Shown here one piece after another: positions 7,431-16,473 of a DNA stretch of 64,000 bases. The notes beneath the pieces are model-generated. The model was given only the letters and a program-made list of their open reading frames with translations. It searched no databases and had not been told where the DNA came from. The first letter of the stretch is position 1, and each line of letters opens with the position of its first letter. This stretch comes from Salinisphaera aquimarina (GTDB taxonomy: Bacteria; Pseudomonadota; Gammaproteobacteria; Nevskiales; Salinisphaeraceae). Position numbers and translations under genes: made by a program. The stretch is taken from NCBI RefSeq assembly GCF_042643355.1, contig NZ_JBHRSS010000003.1, positions 930,001-994,000 of the forward strand, read 5' to 3'.

Positions 7431-9395
7431 CTAGCCTTGCAACGACGCCACCAAACCAGTAGTGGGCTCCCTATCTAAATCGTCCAACTTAGTATTGAGT
7501 CTTTCCATCAAATAATTATTAGTCAGATCGAATTCGTCGAAAATCGTAAACCAATCTTTTACGTAACACTTAACCTTACTATCCGTTACCAGACCCATCT
7601 CTCCCACACTTTTAACGCTATCCAACCTCGAGCCGATATGGCTATCGTCTTTCGAAATCTTTCGACCGATCAAAATTAACTCAATCTTGAGCTTTGAACT
7701 CGAAAACGTCCCATGTTTCGATAGTATCTCTGCGTAATCGTCCAGCTGACGTAAGTGCTTTTTGTTTAGGGAAATTCCCGGCCTCTTGATCTCAACTATC
7801 ACGCACCTGAAAAATTCCTCACCGGATGAGTCGTAAGCAGGCAGTTTACGCGCCAAGAAAAGATCTACTTGTCTTTGAACACCATCAAGCTTCGCGTCGT
7901 CCGCGATTTCTTCCACGCCGACTGAATTGATACCCGGAACCTCGTCACGTAGCTTTCTAGAAATTTTCGTAAACGTATCCTCTTCTGCTCCAAGCGTCGT
8001 ATATTGCGGCCCGAACAGCCACGTATTATTTTCTACGATTCCCTGCAAATCAGGCGTTTCTAAGACATCAGCGTACCTGTTCTCCATAATTTCTCTCAGC
8101 TTATGCACCGCAATTTGCCGTCGCTGAAGCGTTTCAATACTACTTATAATATTATCTAGCGAAGTGCGTCTAAGCTGACCCGAAAACGTTTGCAAGGACT
8201 CCTGGTCAAGATCTAAGACTCCATCTAAAACATCCATTAATCCGTCATTTTCGTTTGACACTAAGACCTTATCCAAGAGTCTGATGACGACCCTCGCTTG
8301 TTTCGAACTCAGGGTATGGAATATAGACGGGTCAGCTACATATAGCTCTTTAATGACCGTTTTAGTGTTATTTTTCCTCCAAGCCGCATAAAATTTATCA
8401 AATCCTCTATACTCCGGAAAAAAACCCGCTCGGTCGTATTTCTCAACTTCTTCGGCCGCATGCTCCCGAAGAAAGTCCTTGTATAGTTCCCGCTGGAAAT
8501 TCAATACCTCCGAAAAAACCTTACGGACGATCCGATTATCATCCTGATGGATGGGATCCATTTCCAGTCCGCTAGAGTCGTAGCTGTCTAACCATGGAGA
8601 CGAGACATACGCGCTAGTATAAAACGATATTTTATTGTTTAACTTACTAAGCTCTTTGGTTATGATTCTATCTTTGCTATTTGTGATATAGGTGTAAGAT
8701 TTTTCAGTTTTTGGACGATCTTTCCACTGGATTATGTCGACTCGAAATTCTACACCCTCTAAGTCGAACTGCTTCCTAGTTAAGGAATGATGCGGAACGG
8801 GCACAGTGCGTTCATTTACGTTGATTTCCCGTGATTCGTCTAGGGCAAGATACCATCCAAATTCACGTGAAATCTGTTCGATTAGGCTTTCGTGTTCCGG
8901 CAAATTTCCGTGTATATTCCGAAGCTCGACGCATGTTCCCGAGTTGAGACCTGAGAGCGAAGCATGTTGGTCGCTAGAGTTTAGATTCTCCCCCGAATAA
9001 TCTTTAATAGTTGCGCTATTTATGGTTATTTTAGCGTTCACGGAGGCGTACTTCGTATACCACTCGGCTATTTCACTTAATTTATGGAATGCAAGCCTGC
9101 CTCGACCTTGGGACCCGTGAGTTTCATCGTCGCCTTTTTTCGAAGATTCATTAAATCTTTCAAAACTCTCTGCCAGCCGCTCTAAATCGATCCCGTCGCC
9201 ATTATCAGTAACGGCGATTTGTTCTAATCCATCTAGGTCGTTATAGACCGTCCGAATGTTTACCTTAGTCGCATTCGCGTCAAATCCGTTCCAAATAAGT
9301 TCGTAGATCGCCCTGACCGGCTCATAACTCTCAAAGTGTTTTTTTATGCCTCGACCGGTTATTTGAGCCGAGCCGAAGAAGCTAGGATTAGGCAT
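7431..9395 (-). CDS. GHKL ATPase fused to a Shedu-like (DUF4263) PD-(D/E)xK nuclease; candidate defence protein
   Basis: 654-residue two-part protein. Residues ~10-200 form a GHKL ATPase: N-box with Glu32 and Asn36 (ELIWNGFDAN), DNGDG at 64-68 and the glycine-rich lid GSQGRGR at 94-100, as in Hsp90, MutL and MORC-type ATPases. The middle (200-440) is charged and mostly helical. The C-terminal part has the Shedu/DUF4263 signature: LQGIVENNTWLFGPQY (450-465), then VDLFL with Asp511, then VIVEIKRPG with Glu535 and Lys537, and Gln550 just after, matching the D...ExK nuclease core. The gene is strongly AT-rich for this genome (only 18 of 60 bases at 8641-8700 are G or C), suggesting recent transfer. 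The motifs are seen; a role in phage defence is inference from the SduA family. Confidence 0.8.
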   Translation of the reverse strand: MPNPSFFGSAQITGRGIKKHFESYEPVRAIYELIWNGFDANATKVNIRTVYNDLDGLEQIAVTDNGDGIDLERLAESFERFNESSKKGDDETHGSQGRGRLAFHKLSEIAEWYTKYASVNAKITINSATIKDYSGENLNSSDQHASLSGLNSGTCVELRNIHGNLPEHESLIEQISREFGWYLALDESREINVNERTVPVPHHSLTRKQFDLEGVEFRVDIIQWKDRPKTEKSYTYITNSKDRIITKELSKLNNKISFYTSAYVSSPWLDSYDSSGLEMDPIHQDDNRIVRKVFSEVLNFQRELYKDFLREHAAEEVEKYDRAGFFPEYRGFDKFYAAWRKNNTKTVIKELYVADPSIFHTLSSKQARVVIRLLDKVLVSNENDGLMDVLDGVLDLDQESLQTFSGQLRRTSLDNIISSIETLQRRQIAVHKLREIMENRYADVLETPDLQGIVENNTWLFGPQYTTLGAEEDTFTKISRKLRDEVPGINSVGVEEIADDAKLDGVQRQVDLFLARKLPAYDSSGEEFFRCVIVEIKRPGISLNKKHLRQLDDYAEILSKHGTFSSSKLKIELILIGRKISKDDSHIGSRLDSVKSVGEMGLVTDSKVKCYVKDWFTIFDEFDLTNNYLMERLNTKLDDLDREPTTGLVASLQG

Positions 9396-9445
9396 AGGGT
9401 TTCTTAGCGGGTTTTATAGGATCGATTGCTTCGTGCAGACTAGAG

Positions 9446-9481
9446 CAGCAAAGGACGGGGTCACAGCAACGGACGGGGTCA
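9446..9481. repeat. Two tandem 18-bp units
   Basis: CAGCAAAGGACGGGGTCA (9446-9463) is followed directly by CAGCAACGGACGGGGTCA (9464-9481), 17 of 18 bases identical. The second copy contains the stop codon of the HigA-like gene. It lies 50 bases from the start of the AT-rich ATPase-nuclease gene, so it could mark an insertion junction or a slipped duplication. Confidence 0.6.
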
Positions 9482-9733
9482 GGTCTCGCATTGTGCAGCC
9501 AGTGCGTCGTAATCCGACTGCAATCCCACCCAAAACTGAACCGACGTGCCAAAGTACCGGCTCAGTCGCAGAGCGATATCGGCATCCACCTGACGGCGTC
9601 CTTCCATCAGCGCAGTTAGGTCGTCCGGTGAAAGACCGGTCGCACCCGCAACTTTGCGAAGGCTCAAGCCCATCGGCGCGATAAATTCTTCGCGCAACAC
9701 GTCGCCCGGATGAATGTTCGCAAGCTCGGCCAT
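9479..9733 (-). CDS. higA: HigA-family addiction-module antitoxin, apparently orphan
   Basis: 84-residue XRE-type helix-turn-helix protein of the HigA/VapI family. Family marks are HPGDVLREEFIAPMGLS, the HTH region LRKVAGATGLSPDDLTALMEGRR and YFGTSVQFWVGLQSDYD near the end. ATG at 9733 is chosen because GAGGGGG precedes it and the family start (MAELANIHPG) fits. In HigBA modules the toxin usually lies directly upstream, but only 131 bases separate this start from the lpd stop, and they hold the lpd terminator and no RelE-like frame. It may be a solitary regulator, a remnant of a degraded module or an antitoxin acting in trans. Confidence 0.85.
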   Translation of the reverse strand: MAELANIHPGDVLREEFIAPMGLSLRKVAGATGLSPDDLTALMEGRRQVDADIALRLSRYFGTSVQFWVGLQSDYDALAAQCET

Positions 9734-9812
9734 GTTCCCCCTCACAGCAGCATTGATAGCCACTGTCTAGAACAATAGAGAAGGGGATGGGCCGAGTAAA
9801 TGCAAAATGCAT

Positions 9813-9841
9813 AAAAAAAGGCCGGCAAATTGCCGGCCTTT
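9813..9841 (-). terminator. Rho-independent terminator of the aceEF-lpd operon
   Basis: Read on the minus strand, GGCCGGC and GCCGGCC form a GC stem, extended by AA/TT pairs, and are followed by seven T. It starts about 24 bases after the lpd stop. Confidence 0.85.
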
Positions 9842-9864
9842 AGTCGTAGGAGATAGCGGCTGAG

Positions 9865-11709
9865 CTACTTCTTCTTCGGTATATACAAATCCGTGAGCGT
9901 GCCCGCGGCCGCCTCGGCGGCCATGCCCACCGTCTCCGACAGGGTCGGATGGGGATGTACGGTCAGGCCGATGTCGTGAGCGTCGCAGCCCATTTCTATG
10001 GCCAGACCCAGTTCGGCGATCAGTTCGCCGGCGCCGGGACCAACCGCACCGGCACCGATAGCCACACCGCTGTCCTTGTCGAACAGGATCTTGGTGAGGC
10101 CCTCGGATACGCCCATGCCGAGCGCACGGCCGCTGGCGGCCCAGGGGAAGGCGCCCTTCTCGTATTCGACGCCGTCCTTCTTGGCCTGGGTTTCTGTGAC
10201 GCCGGTCCATGCCACTTCCGGGTCGGTATAGACCACGGACGGGATGACCTTGGCGTCGAAGGCGGCTTTTTCGCCGGCACAGCATTCGGCCGCGACCTTG
10301 CCCTGATGGGTGGCGCGGTGGGCCAGCTGCGGTTCGCCGGAGACGTCGCCGATGGCGAAGATGTTGTCCACACTCGTGCGGCACTGCTTGTCGATGCCTA
10401 TGAAGCCGCGCTCGTCCACTTTCACGCCGACGTTCTCGGCGCCGATCTTCTTGCCGTTGGGCTTGCGGCCGATGGCGGCGAGCACGCGATCGTAGTCCTT
10501 GCTCTTGGGGGCGTCCTTGCCCTCGAAGCTGGCTTTCAGCGACTTCTTGCTGGCCTTGATGCCGGTGACCTTGGTGCCGGTCCAGATATTGCCGCAGCGG
10601 CTGCTCATGCGTTTCTGCAGAGGCTTGACCAGGTCGCGATCGGCGCCGGGGATGAGCGTGTCGGTCATCTCGACGATGTCGACATCGGTGCCGTGGGCGG
10701 CATAGACGTTGGCCAGTTCCAGGCCGATGATGCCGCCGCCGATCACGAGCAGCGATTTCGGGATTTCGTCCGGCGACAGCGCCGCTTCGGAATCCCAGAT
10801 GCGTTCGTCTTCGGGCCAGTCGGGCAGGATGACCGGCTCGGAGCCGACCGCGATGATGCAGTTGTTGAAGCTGATCTCGCTGGTGTCATCGTTGCCTTCG
10901 ATGGACAGCGTGTGCTCGTCCTTGAAGGTGCCCGTGCCGGTGACGATGTTGACCTTGCGCTTCGAGGCCATGGACTTGAGGCCGCCGGTGAGCTTGTCGA
11001 TCACCGACTGCTTGAACTCCATGAGCTTGGGCAGCTCGATCTTGGGCTTGCCGAAGGACACGCCGTGGTTGGCCATGTCGGCAGCGTCTTCGATGACCTT
11101 GGCCGAGTGCAACAGGGCCTTGGAGGGGATGCAGCCGATATTCAGGCACACGCCGCCGAGCACGCTGTGGCGTTCGACCAGGGTGACGTTCAGGCCCATG
11201 TCCGCGGCGCGGAAGGCGGCGGTATAGCCGCCGGGGCCGGAGCCGAGCACCAGCACGTCGCAATCGTAGCCGTGGTCTTTCTTCGACGCCGACTTCGATT
11301 CGCTTTTTTCGCTGCTCTTGTCTTCCTTTTCGGATTTTTTCGACGACGATGGCTTCTTTTCGTCGCTTTTCTCTTTGTCTGAGGTCTTCTTCTTGTCGCC
11401 GGAATCGGCCTTCTTTTCTTCGGCCTTGTCCTGCTTCTTGTCTTCACCGCTATCGGCCTCGTCGCCGTCACTCTCGGCGGCTTCGAGCAGGGCGATGGCG
11501 TCGCCTTCGGAGACCTTGTCGCCTTCCTTGACCTTCATCTCGGTGATCTTGCCGGCCGCAGACGAGGGCACTTCCAGCGTGGCCTTGTCCGACTCCAGCG
11601 TGATCAGCGCCTGCTCTTGCTCGACCTCGTCGCCTTCGGCGACCAGCACTTCGATGACCTCGACCGCGTCGAAATCGCCAATGTCCGGAACCTTGATTTC
11701 CTGCGCCAT
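9865..11709 (-). CDS. lpdA: Dihydrolipoyl dehydrogenase (E3) with N-terminal lipoyl domain
   Basis: 614-residue E3 component of pyruvate dehydrogenase, which reoxidises dihydrolipoamide with FAD and NAD+. Residues 1-78 are a lipoyl domain with attachment Lys in ESDKATLE. Residues ~80-148 are a Lys/Glu/Ser/Asp linker of very low complexity. The catalytic part follows: FAD site GSGPGGYTAA, redox disulfide CLNIGC, NAD site GGGIIGLELA, a second FAD motif near IFAIGDV, and the C-terminal HPHPTLSE with the catalytic His-Glu pair. The lipoyl extension occurs in some proteobacterial E3s (Neisseria, Alcaligenes type) and is absent from E. coli. It is the last gene of the aceE-aceF-lpd operon, 185 bases after aceF. 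Confidence 0.96.
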   Translation of the reverse strand: MAQEIKVPDIGDFDAVEVIEVLVAEGDEVEQEQALITLESDKATLEVPSSAAGKITEMKVKEGDKVSEGDAIALLEAAESDGDEADSGEDKKQDKAEEKKADSGDKKKTSDKEKSDEKKPSSSKKSEKEDKSSEKSESKSASKKDHGYDCDVLVLGSGPGGYTAAFRAADMGLNVTLVERHSVLGGVCLNIGCIPSKALLHSAKVIEDAADMANHGVSFGKPKIELPKLMEFKQSVIDKLTGGLKSMASKRKVNIVTGTGTFKDEHTLSIEGNDDTSEISFNNCIIAVGSEPVILPDWPEDERIWDSEAALSPDEIPKSLLVIGGGIIGLELANVYAAHGTDVDIVEMTDTLIPGADRDLVKPLQKRMSSRCGNIWTGTKVTGIKASKKSLKASFEGKDAPKSKDYDRVLAAIGRKPNGKKIGAENVGVKVDERGFIGIDKQCRTSVDNIFAIGDVSGEPQLAHRATHQGKVAAECCAGEKAAFDAKVIPSVVYTDPEVAWTGVTETQAKKDGVEYEKGAFPWAASGRALGMGVSEGLTKILFDKDSGVAIGAGAVGPGAGELIAELGLAIEMGCDAHDIGLTVHPHPTLSETVGMAAEAAAGTLTDLYIPKKK

Positions 11710-11800
11710 GGTTTAACTACCTTGACCGGCCTGCGGGCCGGATTGTGCGTTCAAGAAGGAGCGATCGAAGCGACAGGGCCTCAGACCGCCCGGCGCGAGT

Positions 11801-11883
11801 CATGGGGCTGCAAGACAAGACGCCGCGCCTGCGGTGTAGCAACGCTACACAAGCGAGCGGCAACGCCGTATTGCAGTCCCATG
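11801..11883. repeat. Nested inverted repeat between aceF and lpd
   Basis: CATGGGGCTGCAA (11801-11813) pairs with TTGCAGTCCCATG (11871-11883), 12 of 13 plus a G-U on RNA. Nested inside are GTGTAGC/GCTACAC (11834-11840/11844-11850) with a 3-base loop. It would fold into a long hairpin in the aceF-lpd intercistronic mRNA. No T-run follows, so RNA processing, stability control or a REP-like element is likelier than termination. Confidence 0.6.
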
Positions 11884-11894
11884 GCCGCGGCCTC

Positions 11895-13649
11895 CTAGAG
11901 AAGCAACGTACGAAGATCAGAGAGTTTCTCGCTGATGAAGCCGGTGATCCTCGCCGCCTTGGCGCCGTCGATCACGCGGTGGTCATAGGACAGCGACAGC
12001 GGCAGGATCAGGCGCGGCACGAAGGCGTTGCCGTCCCAAACCGGCTGCCACGCGTGTTTGGACACGCCGAGGATGGCGACTTCCGGACTGTTCACGATCG
12101 GCGTGAACGCGGTGCCGCCGACGCCGCCGAGGCTGGAGATGGAGAAGCAGGCGCCCTTCATCTCGTCGCCCTTGAGCTTGCCGTCGCGGGCCCGGCCGCT
12201 GATGCCGTCGAGTTCGCGCGCCAGCTCGTAGATGCCTTTCTGGTCGACGTCCTTGAGTACCGGCATGAGCAGGCCGGCGGGCGTATCCACGGCCACGGCA
12301 ATGTTGCAATACTTTTTGTGAATCAGCGACTCGCCGTCCGCGGACAGCGAGCTGTTCATGTCCGGGAACTGCTTGAGCGCGGCGGCGCAGGCCTTGAGCA
12401 TGAAAGCCAGCGGCGTGAGCTTGACGCCCTCCTTCGCGGCCTTTTCCTTGTTGGCCTTGCGGAAGGCTTCCATCTCGGTGATGTCGGCGGTGTCGAACTG
12501 GGTGACATGCGGGATGAGCAGCCAGTTGCGATGTACGGCCTTGGCCGAGATCTTGCGGATGCGCTCGAGCTTGACCGTCTCGACTTCGCCGAACTGGCTG
12601 AAGTCGATATCCGGCTGCTGGGGCACGCCGCCACCGCCGGCGGGCGCGGTGCCGGCGCCGCCGCCCTGGGTCGATTCCAGCGCCTTTTTCACGTAGGCCT
12701 GGACGTCGTCCTCGAGAATCCGGCCCTTGCGGCCGCTGCCCTGGATACGGCCGAGATCCGCGCCCAGCTGGCGCGCGTAGCGACGCACGCTCGGCGAGGC
12801 ATGGGCCTTGTTGAAGCGGTCCTCGTCGATGCTCTTAAGCTTGCTCGAGTCGTCGCTGTCGCCGGACGGGGCAGGCTTGCTGTCGGCGGACTTGGCCGGC
12901 GCATCCTTCTTGCTGTCGTCATCCTGCTTTGGCTTGTCCTTCTTCGCCCGGTCGCCGTCGGAAGACTTCTTGCTGGCCGCTTTCTTGTCGTCCGATTTGC
13001 CGCCGGATTTCTTCTTGGCGGCGGTCTCGAGCATGGCGATCACGTCGCCTTCGGAGACCTTGTCGCCTTCCTTGACCTTGAGTTCACCGATCTTGCCGGC
13101 GGTGGTAGAGGGCACTTCCAGCGTGGCTTTGTCGGATTCCAGCGTGATCAGCGCCTGTTCTTCCGCGACGTCGTCGCCCTCGGCGACCAGTACCTCGATG
13201 ACTTCGACCTCGTCGAAATCGCCGATATCCGGCACCTTGATCTCGACCGTCTCGCCGCCGCCGGATGCCTCTTGCTCATCCGCGGCGTCGTCATCATCGC
13301 TGTCATCAGCCTCGTCGGACTCGCCAGTGTCGTCTTCGTCGGCAGCATCCTCGCTGTCGTCATCGGCCTGGTCGTCGTCGTCCGCATCGTCGCTATCGTC
13401 ACCGGCATCATCACCGGCCTCGATCATGGCGATGACGTCACCCTCGGAGACCTTGTCGCCTTCGGCGACTTTGAGATCGGTGATCTTGCCGGCCACGGTG
13501 GACGGCACCTCGAGGGTGGCCTTGTCCGATTCCAGCGTGATCAGGGCCTGTTCTTCCTCGACCGTGTCGCCTTCGGATACCAGCACTTCGATGACTTCGA
13601 CCGCGTCGAAATCGCCGATGTCCGGGACCTTGATTTCCTGCGCCGCCAT
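11895..13649 (-). CDS. aceF: Pyruvate dehydrogenase E2, dihydrolipoamide acetyltransferase
   Basis: 584-residue E2 core subunit that transfers acetyl groups to CoA. Order: lipoyl domain 1 (about 2-78, Lys in ESDKATLE), a very acidic linker (about 79-135, long Asp runs), lipoyl domain 2 (about 136-212), a Lys/Asp/Ser-rich linker (213-270), the E3-binding domain (SPSVRRYARQLGADLGRIQGSG), a Gly/Ala/Pro linker and the catalytic domain ending in SLSYDHRVIDGA, whose His and Asp are catalytic. Two lipoyl domains are fewer than the three of E. coli. The two inter-lipoyl linkers differ sharply in charge. It follows aceE by 89 bases in one operon. Confidence 0.96.
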   Translation of the reverse strand: MAAQEIKVPDIGDFDAVEVIEVLVSEGDTVEEEQALITLESDKATLEVPSTVAGKITDLKVAEGDKVSEGDVIAMIEAGDDAGDDSDDADDDDQADDDSEDAADEDDTGESDEADDSDDDDAADEQEASGGGETVEIKVPDIGDFDEVEVIEVLVAEGDDVAEEQALITLESDKATLEVPSTTAGKIGELKVKEGDKVSEGDVIAMLETAAKKKSGGKSDDKKAASKKSSDGDRAKKDKPKQDDDSKKDAPAKSADSKPAPSGDSDDSSKLKSIDEDRFNKAHASPSVRRYARQLGADLGRIQGSGRKGRILEDDVQAYVKKALESTQGGGAGTAPAGGGGVPQQPDIDFSQFGEVETVKLERIRKISAKAVHRNWLLIPHVTQFDTADITEMEAFRKANKEKAAKEGVKLTPLAFMLKACAAALKQFPDMNSSLSADGESLIHKKYCNIAVAVDTPAGLLMPVLKDVDQKGIYELARELDGISGRARDGKLKGDEMKGACFSISSLGGVGGTAFTPIVNSPEVAILGVSKHAWQPVWDGNAFVPRLILPLSLSYDHRVIDGAKAARITGFISEKLSDLRTLLL

Positions 13650-13738
13650 AAAGCGTATTCCTTGATCGGGGCGCGGCCGGCAAGCTGCCGACCGCGCCTA
13701 ACTCGGTTCTATCGTTCGTGCAATCGTACCGATGCGTA

Positions 13739-16429
13739 TCAGTGCGTGATCGGCTCCGGCTTCTCCGGATCGATACCGTATTTCTGGATCGCGTCCGCCA
13801 CCTGCTTGCGCTCGATCGTGCCTTCGTCGGCCAGTGCCTTGAGCGCGGCCACGGTAATCCAGCGCCGATCGACCTCGAAGAAGTCGCGCAGCGCGTCACG
13901 CGTGTCGGAACGGCCGAAACCGTCGGTACCCAGCGTGTGATACGCCACCGGCATGAACGGACGGATCATCTCCGGCAGCGCTCGTACATAATCGGTTGCG
14001 GCGATGGCCGGGCCCTTGGCGTCGGCAAACTTCTTGCCCACGAAGCTCTGACGCGGATTTTCCTGCGGATGCAGCATGTTCCACCGTTCGGTGGTGAGGC
14101 CGTCGCGCTTGAGCTGGGTGAAGCTGGGCACGCTCCAGACCGTGGCGCCGACGTTGTACTCCTTCTCGAGCATTTCGGCGGCGGCGATCGACTCGCGCAG
14201 GATGGTGCCGGAACCGAGCAGATTGACCTGCTTCTTGTAACGCTTGTTGCCTTCGGCGAACTTGTACATGCCGGCGATGATGTCGTCTTCCACGCCTTCC
14301 GGCATGGCCGGGTGGCTGTAGTTCTCGTTCATCATCGTCAGGTAGTAGTAGACGTCCTTCTGCTCGACGTACATCTCTTCCAGACCGCGATGAATGATCA
14401 CCGCCATCTCGTAGGAGAAGGTCGGGTCGTAGGCACGGCAGTTGGGCACGAAGTCGAACATGACGTGCGAATGGCCGTCCTGATGCTGCAGGCCTTCGCC
14501 GTTGATGGTTGTACGCCCTGCGGTGCCACCGAGCATGAAGCCCCGCGCGCGCATGTCGCCGGCGGCCCAGCAGAAATCGCCGATACGCTGGAACCCGAAC
14601 ATCGAGTAGAACGCATAGAACGGGATCATCGTCTTGCCGTGGTTGGAATACGACGTCGCCGCGGCGATGAACGAGGACATGGCCCCGGCTTCGGTGATGC
14701 CTTCTTCCAGAATCTGGCCGTCGACCGCTTCCTTGTAGAAAGCGAGTTGGTCCGAGTCTTCCGGCTTGAACAGCTGACCCACCGGGGAATAGATGCCCAG
14801 GCTGCGGAACATGCCTTCCATGCCGAAGGTACGCGCCTCGTCCGGAATGATCGGCACGACGCGATCCTTGATGTTCTTGTCGCGGATGAGCAACTGCAGG
14901 CAACGCACGAAGACCATGGTGGTGGCCATTTCGCGGTCGCCCGAGCCCTGCAACAACTTGTCGAAGATCGACAGCGGGGGGATCTCCAGCGTATCGCCCT
15001 GGGTCCGGCGCTGCGGCAGGTAGCCGCCGAGTTCCTCGCGACGGGCGTGGAGATACTTCATCTCCTCCGAATCTTCGGCCGGCTTGTAGAAAGGCGCTTC
15101 GTTGATCTTGTCGTCGTCAACCGGGATCTCGAAGCGATCGCGGAATTCCTTGAGGGAATCCTCGCCCATCTTCTTCTGCTGATGGGTGATGTTCTGGCCT
15201 TCGCCGGCCTCGCCCATGCCGTAGCCCTTGACCGTCTTGGCCAGGATCACGGTCGGGCGCCCGTTGTCGGTGTTCACCGCGCGATGATAGGCGGCATAGA
15301 CCTTGTGCGGATCGTGACCGCCGCGGTTCAGGCGACGGATGTCTTCGTCGGACATCGAGGCCACCATCTTCTCCAGCTCCGGATACTTGCCGAAGAAATG
15401 CTCACGCGTGTAGTCGCCGCCATGAGCCTTGTAGGCCTGGTATTCGCCGTCGACGGTCTCGTTCATCAGCTCGACGAGCTTGCCGTCGTGGTCCTGGGCC
15501 AGCAGGCCGTCCCAGAGCGCGCCCCAGATGACCTTGATCACGTTCCAACCGGCGCCGCGGAACGAGCCTTCCAGCTCGTTGATGATTTTGGAGTCGCCAC
15601 GCACCGGGCCATCCAGGCGCTGCAGATTGCAGTTGACAACGAAGATCAGGTTGTCGAGGCCCTCGCGGGCGGCGATATCGATCGCGCCCATGGATTCGGG
15701 CTCGTCCATCTCGCCGTCGCCACAGAAACACCAGACATGACGCTTGCTGGTGTCCTCGATGCCACGATTGTGCAGGTAGCGCATGAAGCGCGCCTGATAG
15801 ATGGCGGTGATCGGGCCGATGCCCATCGACACGGTCGCGAACTGCCAGTAATCCGGCATCAGATAGGCATGCGGATAGCTCGACAGGCCCTTGCCGCCCG
15901 ATTCCGAACGGAAGTTGAGCAGCTGGTCTTCGCTGATCCGGCCTTCCAGATAGGACCGCGCATAGATACCGGGCGCGGAATGGCCCTGGATATAGACCAG
16001 ATCGCCGCCGTGATCCTCGCTGGGCGCGTGGAAGAAGTGGTTGAAGCCGACTTCATAGAGCGTCGCCGCCGACGCGAAACTGGCGATATGCCCGCCCACG
16101 CCTTCATGATGGCGGTTGGCCTGGATCACCATCGCCATCGCGTTCCAGCGGATGAACGAACGGATCCGCCATTCGATCGCCGGGTCGCCCGGCGAGCGGA
16201 CTTCCTGATGCGGCGGGATGGTGTTGACGTAGGCTGTGTTCGGCGAATAGGGAATATAGGCGCCGGACCGACGCGAACGCTCGATGAGCATTTCCAGCAG
16301 AAAATGTGCCCGCTCGGGGCCTTCGACTTCGATAACGGCATCGAGCGCATCACGCCACTCGCCGGATTCCTGCGGATCGACGTCTTCCACGTCGTCGGCG
16401 TGCTCCGGGTGCGAACTCGCCTGGGCCAT
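13739..16429 (-). CDS. aceE: Pyruvate dehydrogenase E1, homodimeric type
   Basis: 896-residue thiamine-diphosphate enzyme that decarboxylates pyruvate and acetylates the lipoyl groups of AceF. The ThDP/Mg motif runs from GDGEMDEPES to NCNLQRLDGPVRG. HHEGVGGHIASFASAA near the N-terminus and HSHVMFDFVPNCRAYDP further on are typical of the single-chain E1 of Gammaproteobacteria, as is the length. The start has AAGGAG 7 bases upstream. It is first in the aceE-aceF-lpd operon. No pdhR-like regulator is adjacent; an amidoligase gene diverges upstream instead. Confidence 0.97.
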   Translation of the reverse strand: MAQASSHPEHADDVEDVDPQESGEWRDALDAVIEVEGPERAHFLLEMLIERSRRSGAYIPYSPNTAYVNTIPPHQEVRSPGDPAIEWRIRSFIRWNAMAMVIQANRHHEGVGGHIASFASAATLYEVGFNHFFHAPSEDHGGDLVYIQGHSAPGIYARSYLEGRISEDQLLNFRSESGGKGLSSYPHAYLMPDYWQFATVSMGIGPITAIYQARFMRYLHNRGIEDTSKRHVWCFCGDGEMDEPESMGAIDIAAREGLDNLIFVVNCNLQRLDGPVRGDSKIINELEGSFRGAGWNVIKVIWGALWDGLLAQDHDGKLVELMNETVDGEYQAYKAHGGDYTREHFFGKYPELEKMVASMSDEDIRRLNRGGHDPHKVYAAYHRAVNTDNGRPTVILAKTVKGYGMGEAGEGQNITHQQKKMGEDSLKEFRDRFEIPVDDDKINEAPFYKPAEDSEEMKYLHARREELGGYLPQRRTQGDTLEIPPLSIFDKLLQGSGDREMATTMVFVRCLQLLIRDKNIKDRVVPIIPDEARTFGMEGMFRSLGIYSPVGQLFKPEDSDQLAFYKEAVDGQILEEGITEAGAMSSFIAAATSYSNHGKTMIPFYAFYSMFGFQRIGDFCWAAGDMRARGFMLGGTAGRTTINGEGLQHQDGHSHVMFDFVPNCRAYDPTFSYEMAVIIHRGLEEMYVEQKDVYYYLTMMNENYSHPAMPEGVEDDIIAGMYKFAEGNKRYKKQVNLLGSGTILRESIAAAEMLEKEYNVGATVWSVPSFTQLKRDGLTTERWNMLHPQENPRQSFVGKKFADAKGPAIAATDYVRALPEMIRPFMPVAYHTLGTDGFGRSDTRDALRDFFEVDRRWITVAALKALADEGTIERKQVADAIQKYGIDPEKPEPITH

Positions 16430-16473
16430 ACGGCACTCCTTATGAAAGTCGGTAGAAAAGCGATTTGGGCTTG

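Noticed and set aside
9734..9864. HigB toxin remnant upstream of higA
   Set aside because: No RelE/HigB-like residues appear in any frame, and much of the gap is the lpd terminator.
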